From the NCBI GenBank assembly GCA_021777555.1, contig JAJYDK010000040.1, positions 1 to 35,012 on the forward strand: a stretch of DNA of 35,012 nt, written 5' to 3'. Source of the stretch: Pseudomonadota bacterium (GTDB lineage Bacteria > Pseudomonadota > Gammaproteobacteria > Steroidobacterales > Steroidobacteraceae). How positions within the stretch are numbered: position 1 is the first letter of the stretch; each line of letters opens with the position of its first letter. The position numbers were made by a program, and so were the translations under genes. The notes beneath the pieces were generated by a model. That model saw nothing but the letters and a program-made list of their open reading frames with translations, was not told the DNA's origin and searched no databases. This document shows positions 26,790-35,012 of the stretch, one piece after another.

Positions 26790-28181
26790 GTGCCACACGA
26801 GATGTTATTGAGCGCCGACCCGGGGGACAGTGTCCCCCTGTGGATCCTCACCGAAGGGGAGTTCCCCGGATGGCTCGCGACTCAGAGTCCCGCCGTCACC
26901 GGGTGGGTGCGCGCGCACGGGTTCCAGGCCGAGCGGCACCGGGTGCTGACGCTGCCGGGCGAGGGGGGCATTGGCGGGGCCGTGCTCGGCCTCGGGCCCC
27001 TGGCGGAGGCCGCGCAGCTGACTCCCTGGCATGCTGCGGGACTCACCGAGCGGCTGCCCGCCATGGCCTGGCATCTGGCGAGGCCGCTGCCGCCGCCTGC
27101 GGCCACACACTTCGTGCTGGGGTGGCTCCTCGGGGGCTATCGCATGAGCCGCTATCGACTGGCGGCCGCGGAGGGTGCGAGGGCGGCGCTCATTCCCCCG
27201 CAAGGGGCGGACCTGCGCTACGCGGTCGCCGCGGCTCGCGCGACGGCGCTCGCGCGCGATCTCATCAACACACCCGCCAACGACATGGGGCCCGAGGAGC
27301 TGGCGGACGCCGCGCTCGATCTCGCCCGCGAGCGCGAGGCCCGCTGCCAGGTGCTCATGGGCGGGGAGCTTGCGGGCTTTCCGCTGCTGCGGGCGGTCGG
27401 TGCGGCCAGTCCCCGCGCCCCCCGGCTCATCGACCTGCGATGGGGCGAGCGGGATGCGCCGCGCGTCACCCTGGTGGGCAAGGGCGTCTGCTTCGACACC
27501 GGCGGCCTCGATCTGAAGCCCGCAGCGGCCATGCTTCTGATGAAAAAGGACATGGGCGGAGCGGCCTGCGCCCTGGGGCTCGCGGACCTGCTGATGCGGC
27601 TCGAGGCGCCCGTGCAGCTGCGCGTGCTGATCCCCGCCGTGGAAAATGCCCTGGGGGGCGCCGCCTACCGACCGGGGGACGTGCTGCGCTCGCGCAAAGG
27701 GTTGACGGTGGAGGTCGGCAATACCGACGCCGAGGGAAGGCTGGTCCTGGCTGATGCGCTCGCGGCGGCCGAGGAGGAGCGCCCGGACCTGCTCATCGAT
27801 CTGGCGACCTTGACGGGCGCGGCGCGCACGGCGCTCGGGCCGGAGCTGCCCGCCGTGTACTCGAACCGGCCGGAGCTCACCGAGACACTGCGACGCGTCG
27901 GTGAGCAGGAGGCCGATCCGGTCTGGCCGCTGCCGCTGTGGCCGGGCTACGAGGACGAGCTCAGCAGCAAGATCGCCGATCTCGGCAACGTGGCCCCGAC
28001 GCCTTTCGCGGGCTCGATCATCGCGGCCCTCTTTCTGAAGCGCTTCGTCGGAGCCTCCACCGACTGGATCCACCTCGACCTGTACGCCTGGAACGCCAAG
28101 GACCGGCCAGGGCGCCCGGTGGGAGCCGAGGCGCAGTGCGTGCGCAGCCTCTACCGGCTGCTCAGGGCGCGGTATCCGTAA
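26790..28181 (+). CDS. M17 leucyl aminopeptidase family protein
   Basis: The 463-residue cytosolic metallopeptidase removes N-terminal residues from peptides. The active-site residues of family M17 are present: K231 and D236 ([15 protein letters not shown]), K243, D254 (MKKDMGGAA), and D313, E315 and R317 in the signature NTDAEGRL. The N-terminal domain is shorter and more divergent than in E. coli PepA (503 residues), closer to the shorter M17 proteins often annotated as leucyl aminopeptidase family. The start is uncertain between GTG 26790 and ATG 26802. It is divergent from the ilvC operon leader and may share its control region; a link between peptide-derived leucine and the attenuator is only speculation. 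Confidence 0.92.
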   Translation: MPHEMLLSADPGDSVPLWILTEGEFPGWLATQSPAVTGWVRAHGFQAERHRVLTLPGEGGIGGAVLGLGPLAEAAQLTPWHAAGLTERLPAMAWHLARPLPPPAATHFVLGWLLGGYRMSRYRLAAAEGARAALIPPQGADLRYAVAAARATALARDLINTPANDMGPEELADAALDLAREREARCQVLMGGELAGFPLLRAVGAASPRAPRLIDLRWGERDAPRVTLVGKGVCFDTGGLDLKPAAAMLLMKKDMGGAACALGLADLLMRLEAPVQLRVLIPAVENALGGAAYRPGDVLRSRKGLTVEVGNTDAEGRLVLADALAAAEEERPDLLIDLATLTGAARTALGPELPAVYSNRPELTETLRRVGEQEADPVWPLPLWPGYEDELSSKIADLGNVAPTPFAGSIIAALFLKRFVGASTDWIHLDLYAWNAKDRPGRPVGAEAQCVRSLYRLLRARYP

Positions 28182-28311
28182 CGGATTGTCATCATTCCGT
28201 AACACTCGGCCCCTAAATATTCGCTCCTTAAATAGAGAGGCCGCCTCGAGAGGCGGGCGGGTGTATGGATTTTCCCTCGACCGGCGTCAGACTACCGGTA
28301 TAGATACCACC

Positions 28312-30033
28312 GTGACCCACAAGCAGACCCAAAATCAGATCGATCCGCGCCCGTACTCGCGACAGGTGGTGGATGGAGTGACGCGTGCGCCGGCGCGGGC
28401 GATGCTGCGCGCGGTGGGCTTCAAGGACGCGGATTTCGCCAAGCCGCAGATCGGCATCGCCTCGACCTGGGCGAATCTCACCCCCTGCAACATGCACATC
28501 GCGGAGCTGGCGCGCGAGGCGGCCGCGGGCGCCGATGCGGCGGGCGGCAAGAGCGTGTTGTTCAACACGATCACGGTCTCCGACGGCATCTCCATGGGCT
28601 CCCCGGGCATGCGCTACTCGCTGGTCTCGCGCGAGGTGATCGCCGATTCCATCGAGACCGTGGTCGGGGCGGAAGGGTTCGACGGCTTCGTGGCGATCGG
28701 CGGCTGCGACAAGAACATGCCCGGCTGCGCCATGGCCATTGCCCGTCTCGACCGCCCCGCGGTCTTTGTCTACGGCGGCACCATCCGCCCCGGGGCGCAG
28801 CGGCGCGACATCGTCACGGTCTTCGAGGCCGTTGGCGCGCGCGCGGCCGGCACGATCTCCGATGAGCGCCTCGCGGAGGTGGAGCGCACCGCCATCCCCG
28901 GCCCCGGAAGCTGCGGGGGCATGTATACGGCCAATACGATGGCCTCGGCGATCGAGGCGCTCGGGCTCTCGCTCCCGGGCAGCTCGGCGCAGGATGCCGT
29001 GAGCGCCGAGAAGCGCGCCGACTGCCTGCGCGCCGGCGAGGCTGTGGTGAAACTGCTCTCGCAAGGCATCCGGCCGCGCGACATCCTCACGCGCAAGGCG
29101 TTCGAGAACGCCATCACCGTCGTGATCGCACTTGGGGGCTCGACCAATGCCGTGTTGCATCTGCTCGCCATCGCCAACGATGCGCGGATAAAGCTCACGC
29201 TCGATGATTTCACCCGCATTGGACGCAAAGTCCCGGTGCTTGCCGACCTCAGGCCGAGTGGCCGCTACCTGATGAGCGAACTCGTCGCCATCGGCGGCAT
29301 CCAGCCTTTGATGAAGATGCTGCTCGATGGGGGACTGCTGCACGGGCAGTGCCTGACGGTCACCGGTGGCACGCTGGCGGAGAATCTCGCCGGCGCCGGC
29401 GCATACCCGCAGGGCCAGGACATCGTCCTGCCGCTCTCGCGTCCCCTCAAGGCCGAGAGCCATCTGGTCGTGCTCCATGGGAATGTGGCGCCCGAGGGCG
29501 CCGTCGCCAAGATCACTGGCAAGGAAGGAGAGACCTTCACGGGCAGGGCGCGCGTATTCGAAGGCGAAGAGCGCGCGACGGAGGCGATCCTCGCGGGCCG
29601 CGTTCGCGCCGGGGATGTGGTCGTGATCCGCAACGAGGGGCCGAAGGGGGGGCCGGGGATGCGCGAGATGCTTAGCCCCACCGGCGCGATCATCGGCCGC
29701 GGGCTCGGGGACAAGGTGGCCCTGATCACCGACGGACGATTCTCGGGCGGCAGTCATGGGTTCGTGGTGGGCCATATCGCCCCTGAGGCGGCGGTGGGTG
29801 GGCCCATCGGGCTGCTGCGCAATGGCGACCGCATCACCATTGATGCGCTGAAGCGACAGATCGAGGTCGACCTCCCCGCGTCCGAGCTGCGGCGCCGCCG
29901 CGCCGCCTGGAAGCCGCGCAGACCCGCCGTGCGTGGCGTGCTCGCAAAATATGCTCAGCTGGTGAGCAGCGCCTCGACGGGAGCGGTAACTACCGGCTCC
30001 GGTGAGATGCCGTCCCGGTCGAGGCCACGATAG
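28312..30033 (+). CDS. ilvD: Dihydroxy-acid dehydratase
   Basis: The 573-residue iron-sulfur enzyme dehydrates dihydroxy acids to the keto acids of valine and isoleucine. Cluster cysteines lie in TPCNMH (C59), [10 protein letters not shown] (C132) and [14 protein letters not shown], the pattern of the 2Fe-2S-type enzymes of about 560-575 residues. The C-terminal [16 protein letters not shown] is diagnostic. GTG 28312 is chosen because the family sequence starts a few residues later; an in-frame GTG at 28261 after GAGGCGGGCGG would add 17 residues. The 130-base gap after the aminopeptidase holds a 6-bp hairpin (28241-28256) and the dyad GGTAT/ATACC (28297-28308) just before the start. It completes the pathway served by the nearby ilvC operon. 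Confidence 0.95.
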   Translation: MTHKQTQNQIDPRPYSRQVVDGVTRAPARAMLRAVGFKDADFAKPQIGIASTWANLTPCNMHIAELAREAAAGADAAGGKSVLFNTITVSDGISMGSPGMRYSLVSREVIADSIETVVGAEGFDGFVAIGGCDKNMPGCAMAIARLDRPAVFVYGGTIRPGAQRRDIVTVFEAVGARAAGTISDERLAEVERTAIPGPGSCGGMYTANTMASAIEALGLSLPGSSAQDAVSAEKRADCLRAGEAVVKLLSQGIRPRDILTRKAFENAITVVIALGGSTNAVLHLLAIANDARIKLTLDDFTRIGRKVPVLADLRPSGRYLMSELVAIGGIQPLMKMLLDGGLLHGQCLTVTGGTLAENLAGAGAYPQGQDIVLPLSRPLKAESHLVVLHGNVAPEGAVAKITGKEGETFTGRARVFEGEERATEAILAGRVRAGDVVVIRNEGPKGGPGMREMLSPTGAIIGRGLGDKVALITDGRFSGGSHGFVVGHIAPEAAVGGPIGLLRNGDRITIDALKRQIEVDLPASELRRRRAAWKPRRPAVRGVLAKYAQLVSSASTGAVTTGSGEMPSRSRPR

Positions 30034-30401
30034 ATTTCCCGGGATTACCGTATAGCGTCATGGGCATTGGACGGGAGCGTCAGACAGTTGTCAGCGGGCA
30101 AGGTAGCGGTTACAGTTCGGCCCCGCATCTTGCGATGCACATGGCGTGCGCCTCAGGCTCTGAGCCCTCGGGTCGCCGTGAGACCGTATCAGTTAGGGGG
30201 TTTGAGCCATACGCGCGCCAGCCCGAGGAGGGCCGCGGCGCGCGTCCTGAATGTCATGAATTGTCGGACGGCCAACGCCGCCGGCCAGATCGGGTCCGGA
30301 TTGGACCGCTTGCGGGCAAGTGGAAAGACCGCTACCTTGCACAGCTTCCGTTTTGATCCGGTGTTTTCGGACAGGTCACAGCGACGCTTCAGCAATCACA
30401 T
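30034..30401. other. Intergenic region before the tonB operon
   Basis: This 368-base gap contains two overlapping short open frames with no ribosome site and no recognisable product, which I do not call. A possible promoter for tonB is TTGCGG (30310-30315), 17 bases, TACCTT (30333-30338). A small dyad CTCAG/CTGAG with a 3-base spacer lies near 30152. No iron-box (Fur) sequence or terminator with a T-tract is seen. Confidence 0.4.
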
Positions 30402-31034
30402 ATGAGCGCATACGTACACGATACCCAGTTTTTCACGCGCCGCACGATAGTGTTCTTCGCCATCGTCGCAGCGCATGTCGCCCTCATCTGGGCGCTCGCT
30501 ACGGGGTTGGCTCAAAAGGTCGTCCAGCTCGCCGCGCCGCCGATCAAGACGACGATCGTGCAGCAGCATACGAAGCACATCAAGCCGCCGCCGCCGCCGC
30601 CGCCGCAGCTGCAGCACCAGCAGGTGCAGATCCCGCCGCCGGTGATCCAGATCAACGTGCCGGCCGCCTCGCAGACCCACGCCATCACCGTGACCAAACA
30701 CGTCGTGCAGGCCCGTCCCGCTCCGCCGGTGCACTACACCTACTCGCCGCCGGCCGCGGGCTCGGATTTCCCCGCGACGCAGTCCTACTATCCGCAGGCG
30801 TCCCAACGCCTGGGCGAGGAGGGCACGGCGTACGTCAACATCTGCATCGGCCCGCAGGGCACCGTGACGCGCGAGCCGACCATTGCGAAGTCCTCGGGCA
30901 GCCCGCGGCTCGATCGCGCCGCCATCCGCTATGCGCGCGCCACCTCGGGTCACTGGATTCCCGAGAAGCGCAATGGACAGCCGGTCCCCGTGTGCACCCA
31001 GCTGCCGATCAAGTTCCAGCTCAACGACTTTTGA
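30402..31034 (+). CDS. tonB: Energy transducer TonB
   Basis: The 210-residue inner-membrane protein couples the ExbB-ExbD motor to outer-membrane receptors. It has one N-terminal transmembrane helix (about 14-36, RRTIVFFAIVAAHVALIWAL, with the conserved histidine in AAHVALIWA), a proline-rich spacer (KPPPPPPP near 61 and further PPP runs) and a C-terminal TonB domain (about 130-205) with YYPQASQRLGEEGTAYVNICIGPQG. Two cysteines in that domain (NICIG and PVCTQ) could form a periplasmic disulfide. A (CCG) run encodes the proline stretch. It opens the operon with exbB, two exbD genes and a TPR protein. No clear ribosome site is seen before ATG 30402. Confidence 0.9.
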   Translation: MSAYVHDTQFFTRRTIVFFAIVAAHVALIWALATGLAQKVVQLAAPPIKTTIVQQHTKHIKPPPPPPPQLQHQQVQIPPPVIQINVPAASQTHAITVTKHVVQARPAPPVHYTYSPPAAGSDFPATQSYYPQASQRLGEEGTAYVNICIGPQGTVTREPTIAKSSGSPRLDRAAIRYARATSGHWIPEKRNGQPVPVCTQLPIKFQLNDF

Positions 31035-31113
31035 TTTTCATTGATGCTCTCGAGTCCTTACCCTTTCGACGCCGCTTCGTCCAACGCGGTTATTTTGTGA
31101 TCTGAGGAAATCT

Positions 31114-31863
31114 ATGGCCACCCAAAACGTCGCAACCGTCAGCAATCCCTACGGCATGGCCGGCACGTGGGAACACGGCGGTTTCGTTATTCAGTTCGTA
31201 ATGGTCCTGCTGTTGTTCATGTCCTTGGTCTCGTGGTACGTCATCTTCACGAAGCTGTGGGACCAGCGCAAACTCCGCCAGGCGGCTCGCCAGGCCGAGA
31301 AGCAGTTCTGGGCCGCTCCATCGATCAAGGAGGGCGTCGAGAAGCTCAAGAAGGGTAATGAGTTCCGCATGATCGCCGAAGACGGCCTGCGTGCGGTGTC
31401 CCACCACGACGGGCGTCTGACCGATCGCATCGATCTGCACGAGTGGATCACCATGTCGCTGCAGCGCTCGGTCGACCAGGTCAACAGCACCCTGACCAAG
31501 GGCCTCGGCCTGCTCGCGACGGTCGGCTCCTCGGCGCCGTTCGTCGGTCTGTTCGGCACGGTGTGGGGCGTGATGAACGCGCTGATCGCGATCGGCCTCG
31601 CCGGCCAGGCCAGCATCGGCAAGGTGGCAGGCCCCGTCGGTGGCGCGCTGATCACCACCGCGCTCGGTCTGTTCGCCGCGGTGCCCGCGGTGTGGGGCTA
31701 CAACTGGCTGCTCGGCCGCAACAAGAACCTGCAGGATGCGCTGCGCAATTTCGCGAGCGATCTGCACGCCTACCTGGTGAGCGGCGCCCGGGTCGAGAGC
31801 CCCGGCAGCGCGGGCGGTGCGCGTCCGGCGGCTGCGCCGGCCGCGGCTGCGACCCGCAAGTAA
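31114..31863 (+). CDS. exbB: ExbB/TolQ-family proton channel protein
   Basis: The 249-residue membrane protein has the ExbB/TolQ/MotA layout. One transmembrane helix lies near 28-48 (FVIQFVMVLLLFMSLVSWYVIF), then comes a cytoplasmic loop, and then two helices at about 130-155 and 175-195, with the family core TLTKGLGLLATVGSSAPFVGLFGTVWGVMNAL and GPVGGALITTALGLFAAVPAVWGYN. The C-terminal tail is Ala/Pro-rich. It forms the pentameric stator with ExbD that energises TonB. GAGGAA precedes the ATG. The gene lies 79 bases after tonB. Confidence 0.92.
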   Translation: MATQNVATVSNPYGMAGTWEHGGFVIQFVMVLLLFMSLVSWYVIFTKLWDQRKLRQAARQAEKQFWAAPSIKEGVEKLKKGNEFRMIAEDGLRAVSHHDGRLTDRIDLHEWITMSLQRSVDQVNSTLTKGLGLLATVGSSAPFVGLFGTVWGVMNALIAIGLAGQASIGKVAGPVGGALITTALGLFAAVPAVWGYNWLLGRNKNLQDALRNFASDLHAYLVSGARVESPGSAGGARPAAAPAAAATRK

Positions 31864-31870
31864 AGGCGTT

Positions 31871-31940
31871 CCCGGCGAGCTGACTGTCGCCGGGCAATCG
31901 CGTTGGAGCCACGGGCCCGCGCATGACGCGCGGGCCCCGT
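31871..31940 (+). other. Tandem hairpins between exbB and exbD1
   Basis: Two strong stems follow the exbB stop: CCCGGCGA (31871-31878) with TCGCCGGG (31887-31894), and ACGGGCCCGCGC (31911-31922) with GCGCGGGCCCCGT (31928-31940, one bulge). Neither has a T-tract, so they probably stabilise the upstream message or thin transcription towards the exbD genes rather than end it. Confidence 0.5.
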
Positions 31941-32013
31941 GAGCCTGGCACCAGGGCTGGTGGTAGGGCGGCCTGTGTGCCGCATGAAGCTGAGAGCTAA
32001 GGAGCTTTCGAAC

Positions 32014-32463
<450 letters not shown>

Positions 32464-32508
32464 ACCACTCAATTTCGAGCGAATGCGCGTTCGAGGAGTC
32501 CTGAATCC

Positions 32509-32925
32509 ATGAGTATGAGTATGGGGTCCGGCTCCGGACCCATGGTAGACATCAACACGACGCCGTTGATCGACGTGATGCTCGTGCTGCTCGTGACTCT
32601 GATCATCACACTGCCCAAGCTGACGCACTCGACGAAGCTGGATCTGCCGCAGGGCAATCCGCCGCCGCCGCCCGTTCAGCCCGAGGTCATCAATCTCGGC
32701 ATAGACTTCGACGGTACGATCACCTGGAACGGAACCGTGGTGCCGAACATGCAGACGCTCGATGGCTACTTCGCCAGCGAGACGGACAAGAATCCGCAGC
32801 CGGAGATTCACCTGAATCCCGACGGCATGGCCAAGTACGGTGTCGTCGCGAAGGTGCTCGCGGACGCGCAGCGCAACCGCATGACCAAGATCGGCTTCGT
32901 CAACACCTCCGAGTTCTCGCAGTAG
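32509..32925 (+). CDS. ExbD/TolR-family protein, second copy
   Basis: The 138-residue protein is a second, divergent ExbD. Its transmembrane helix carries D22 (INTTPLIDVMLVLLVTLIITLP), and its periplasmic part has a proline run (NPPPPPVQP) and the usual end KYGVVAKVLADAQRNRMTKIGFV. It shares the N-terminal helix with the first copy but differs through the periplasmic domain. Xanthomonas TonB loci also have two exbD genes, where the second can be dispensable for iron uptake. GAGGAG lies nine bases before the ATG; the gene is 45 bases after the first exbD. Confidence 0.9.
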   Translation: MSMSMGSGSGPMVDINTTPLIDVMLVLLVTLIITLPKLTHSTKLDLPQGNPPPPPVQPEVINLGIDFDGTITWNGTVVPNMQTLDGYFASETDKNPQPEIHLNPDGMAKYGVVAKVLADAQRNRMTKIGFVNTSEFSQ

Positions 32926-32950
32926 CGGGCCGGAGCCACCCAACTCATCT

Positions 32951-34222
32951 ATGAATGTAGCAATGCGAGACAGTCTCATGAAGCTCAAAAGCCCTCTGGT
33001 GCCCGCGCTGGCGCTCAGCGCCGCGCTGGTGGGTGTCGGGTTCTTCGCTGCGGTGCCGGCCCGGGCGGCGCCTCCGCAGAAGTTGGATCGCGCCGTGGGG
33101 TTGAAGCTGCAGGCGGCCCAGAAGGACATCCAGAAGGGGAATTTCGCCGCGGCCGAGACCGCGCTCGATCAGGCCTCGGCGCTGCCGAAGCAGACGCCGT
33201 ACTCCAGGCATGTCGCGACGCAGCTCTACGTCTTCGCCTACGAGAAGACCCATGACTACGTGAAGCTCGCGCCGAAACTCGAGGAGCTGCGCAGTGATGC
33301 CTACGCCACACCGGCGGAGCAGGCGCAGTACACCACCGCCCTGGCGCAGATCTACTATCAGCTGAAGAACTATCCGAAGGCCATTCAGTTCGGCACGATC
33401 GCGATCCAGAAGGGCTGGGCGGATCCGCAGATGCCGACCCTCGTCGGCCAGGCCTACTACCTCAGCAACAACTGGAGGGGCACCGTCCAGTACGAGGGCG
33501 GCCTGATCAAGTCCGCGATCAGCAAGGGGCAGAAGCCGACCAAGCAGGCGCTGCAGCTGGTGCAGAGCGCCTGTCAGCACCTGAATGACCAGAACTGCCT
33601 GCTCAATGCGATCGAGCAGCTGGTGGTCTACTACCCGCAGCCCCAGTACTGGCAGTACCTCATCTACAAGACCATGCAGTCGGTCAAGAGTGACTCGAAC
33701 CTGCTGCAGACCTACCGCCTGGCGTTCAACGTCGGGGTGATGCAGCAGCCGCACGAGTTCACCAACTACGCGGAGCTTGCGATCGAGGCCAACGATCCCG
33801 GTGAGGCCGAGCAGGTGCTCAACAAGGCGCTGCAGGCCAATGTGTACACCGATCCGCATGCCCGTGCGAAGGCCGAGCGTATCCTGGGAGATGCCAAGCG
33901 CAAGGCCTCGAAGGACCTCGCGGGCGGCCTCGCCTCGACCGCCGCTGCGGCGGCGAGGCAGTCCTCGGGACAGTCGGACGTGAACGTGGGTCTCGCCTAC
34001 TTCGGCTATCAGCAGTACGACAAGGCGGTGACGGAGTTGACGCAGGGCCTGTCCAAGGGTCACCTCAAGAACCCCGCCGAGGCGAACCTGCTGCTCGGTA
34101 TCGCGCAGCTGAAGTCGGGCAACAAGGCCGCCGCGCTCAAAGCCTTCGGGGCGGTGCAGGGTGATCCGACCTTGCAGCGTCTCGCGTCGCTGTGGAGCCT
34201 GCAGGCGAAGTCCGCGGCCTGA
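32951..34222 (+). CDS. Secreted TPR-repeat protein of the TonB cluster
   Basis: The product has up to 423 residues. A signal peptide starts at MKLKSPLVPALALSAALVGVG and ends near ARAAPP, so the true start may be ATG 32978 rather than 32951. The remainder is helical, with tetratricopeptide-like units: GNFAAAETALDQASAL, QIYYQLKNYPKAIQFGTIAI, EANDPGEAEQVLNKALQA, GLAYFGYQQYDKAVTELTQGL and AEANLLLGIAQLKSGNKAAALKAFGAV. Such proteins sit beside exbD genes in several gammaproteobacteria and have been annotated as putative TonB-system components. A periplasmic scaffold between TonB/ExbD and receptors is plausible but unproven. Confidence 0.82.
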   Translation: MNVAMRDSLMKLKSPLVPALALSAALVGVGFFAAVPARAAPPQKLDRAVGLKLQAAQKDIQKGNFAAAETALDQASALPKQTPYSRHVATQLYVFAYEKTHDYVKLAPKLEELRSDAYATPAEQAQYTTALAQIYYQLKNYPKAIQFGTIAIQKGWADPQMPTLVGQAYYLSNNWRGTVQYEGGLIKSAISKGQKPTKQALQLVQSACQHLNDQNCLLNAIEQLVVYYPQPQYWQYLIYKTMQSVKSDSNLLQTYRLAFNVGVMQQPHEFTNYAELAIEANDPGEAEQVLNKALQANVYTDPHARAKAERILGDAKRKASKDLAGGLASTAAAAARQSSGQSDVNVGLAYFGYQQYDKAVTELTQGLSKGHLKNPAEANLLLGIAQLKSGNKAAALKAFGAVQGDPTLQRLASLWSLQAKSAA

Positions 34223-34259
34223 GCGCGGGCACTCGCACCTACCTCAAGGAGATCGAGCC

Positions 34260-34742
34260 ATGGCCATCCAAGCCGGTGAGCGCATGCCCTCGGGCGTGCT
34301 GAAGACCATGACCCCGGAGGGTCCGAGAGACATCGCGACCGAGGAGCTCTTCAAGGGCAAGAAGGTGGTGCTGTTCTCGGTTCCGGGAGCCTTTACGCCG
34401 ACCTGCGATGCCAAGCATCTGCCGGGGTTCGTGCAGTTGGCCGATCAGCTGCGGGCCAAGGGCGTGGACACGATTGCCTGCGTGGCGGTGAATGACGTGT
34501 TCGTCATGAATGCCTGGGGCAAGGCCTCGGGAGTGGGCGAGAAGGTCCTGATGCTCTCCGACGGCAACGGTGATTATGTGAAGGCGCTCGGCCTGGAGTT
34601 GGATGCGCGCGGGTTCGGCATGGGCCTGCGCGGACAGCGGTTTGCGCTGGTGGTCGACAACGGCGTCGTCAAGCACGCCAATGTCGAGGCGCCGGGGCAG
34701 TTCAAGGTGTCCGCCGCGGAGCACGTGCTCGCGCAGCTCTGA
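34260..34742 (+). CDS. Peroxiredoxin (Prx5/type II)
   Basis: The 160-residue thiol peroxidase reduces hydrogen peroxide and alkyl hydroperoxides. The peroxidatic cysteine is C49 in [17 protein letters not shown] second cysteine, C74 (TIACVAVND), lies at the spacing seen in type II peroxiredoxins, where it may act in resolution or regeneration by glutaredoxin or glutathione. No fused glutaredoxin domain is present. ATG 34260 has AAGGAG eight bases upstream. The gene follows the TPR gene by 37 bases and has its own terminator downstream; whether it belongs to the TonB operon is unclear. Confidence 0.92.
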   Translation: MAIQAGERMPSGVLKTMTPEGPRDIATEELFKGKKVVLFSVPGAFTPTCDAKHLPGFVQLADQLRAKGVDTIACVAVNDVFVMNAWGKASGVGEKVLMLSDGNGDYVKALGLELDARGFGMGLRGQRFALVVDNGVVKHANVEAPGQFKVSAAEHVLAQL

Positions 34743-34766
34743 GCCGTCGAAGGATCGAGGAAAGCG

Positions 34767-34800
34767 GAAGGCCCGCTGGACGAGAGTTCAGCGGGCCTTC
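34767..34800. terminator. Terminator between peroxiredoxin and etfA
   Basis: GAAGGCCCGCTG (34767-34778) and CAGCGGGCCTTC (34789-34800) form a perfect 12-bp stem, followed by TTCGTTC on the plus strand. It lies 24 bases after the peroxiredoxin stop and 18 bases from the end of the convergent etfA gene, so it probably ends both transcripts. Confidence 0.75.
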
Positions 34801-34817
34801 TTCGTTCCTGCACCCCC

Positions 34818-35012
34818 TCAGCTCAGGAGCTTCTCGATTTCCGGGACGATCTCAAAGAGATCTCCGACGAGCCCGATGTCGGCGACCTCGAAGATCGGGG
34901 CTTCGGGGTCTTTGTTGATGGCGACGATGGTGCGGGCGTCCTTGATGCCGGTGAGGTGCTGGATGGCCCCTGAGATGCCGATGGCCATGTAGAGCTCGGG
35001 GGCGATGATCTT
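34818..35012 (-). CDS. etfA: Electron transfer flavoprotein alpha subunit (C-terminal part)
   Basis: The window ends inside this gene. The 64 visible residues start [20 protein letters not shown] and include [18 protein letters not shown] and [16 protein letters not shown] before the stop. These are the FAD-binding C-terminal motifs of EtfA. With EtfB it passes electrons from acyl-CoA and other dehydrogenases to ETF:quinone oxidoreductase. The N-terminus lies beyond position 35012. Confidence 0.93.
   Translation of the reverse strand, partial: KIIAPELYMAIGISGAIQHLTGIKDARTIVAINKDPEAPIFEVADIGLVGDLFEIVPEIEKLLS

Noticed and set aside
30060-30405. Two overlapping short open frames before tonB
   Set aside because: No ribosome site, no recognisable motif, and they overlap in different frames.
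30591-30609. Run of CCG triplets in tonB as a phase-variable repeat
   Set aside because: Changes in triplet number would only alter the proline spacer length and not the frame, and proline-rich spacers are normal in TonB.

Overview
The window is a compact, GC-rich bacterial chromosome segment. Gene content points to a gammaproteobacterium near the Xanthomonadales/Nevskiales/Steroidobacter group. This is inferred from the UrcA-type secreted protein, a TrpR-like regulator heading a complete his operon, an S-box riboswitch on metX, fused hisIE, bifunctional hisB, and a tonB-exbB-exbD-exbD cluster. I see no insertion sequences, phage genes or CRISPR arrays; this is core metabolism with unusually readable regulation.

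Layout: 37-126 tRNA-Ser(UGA). 514-3891 transaldolase, a UrcA-like secreted protein and an APH/P-loop kinase fusion. 3911-7479 an envelope/stress-type cluster: a Gly/Ala-rich secreted protein, a subtilase, and an ECF sigma factor with its anti-sigma factor. 7539-9608 a quinone/electrophile-type module: azoR and pirin in one operon, divergent from an HxlR regulator. 9634-17048 (minus strand) the complete histidine operon, regulator-hisG-D-C-B-H-A-F-IE, with nearly every junction overlapping. 17152-19643 metX-metB behind a promoter and a SAM-I riboswitch. 19695-26710 (minus strand) the branched-chain operon ilvC-leuA-ilvE-leuC-leuD-leuB, preceded by a leader peptide and transcription attenuator. 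26790-30033 an M17 aminopeptidase and ilvD. 30402-34222 tonB-exbB-exbD1-exbD2-TPR protein. 34260-34742 a peroxiredoxin. 34818-35012 the 3' end of etfA.

Three amino-acid pathways lie side by side and appear to use three different control logics: a TrpR-family repressor with a dyad operator (his), a metabolite-binding RNA (met) and ribosome-mediated attenuation (ilv/leu). The attenuator is the most interesting element. It has a 39-codon leader peptide with a Val/Leu-rich run, an 11-nt antiterminator match and a perfect 12-bp terminator repeat with a U-tract. Other points of note are hisF, which seems to have no ATG/GTG/TTG start and probably begins at AUU, and two matching ECF-type promoter candidates that link the sigma factor to the Gly/Ala-rich protein gene.
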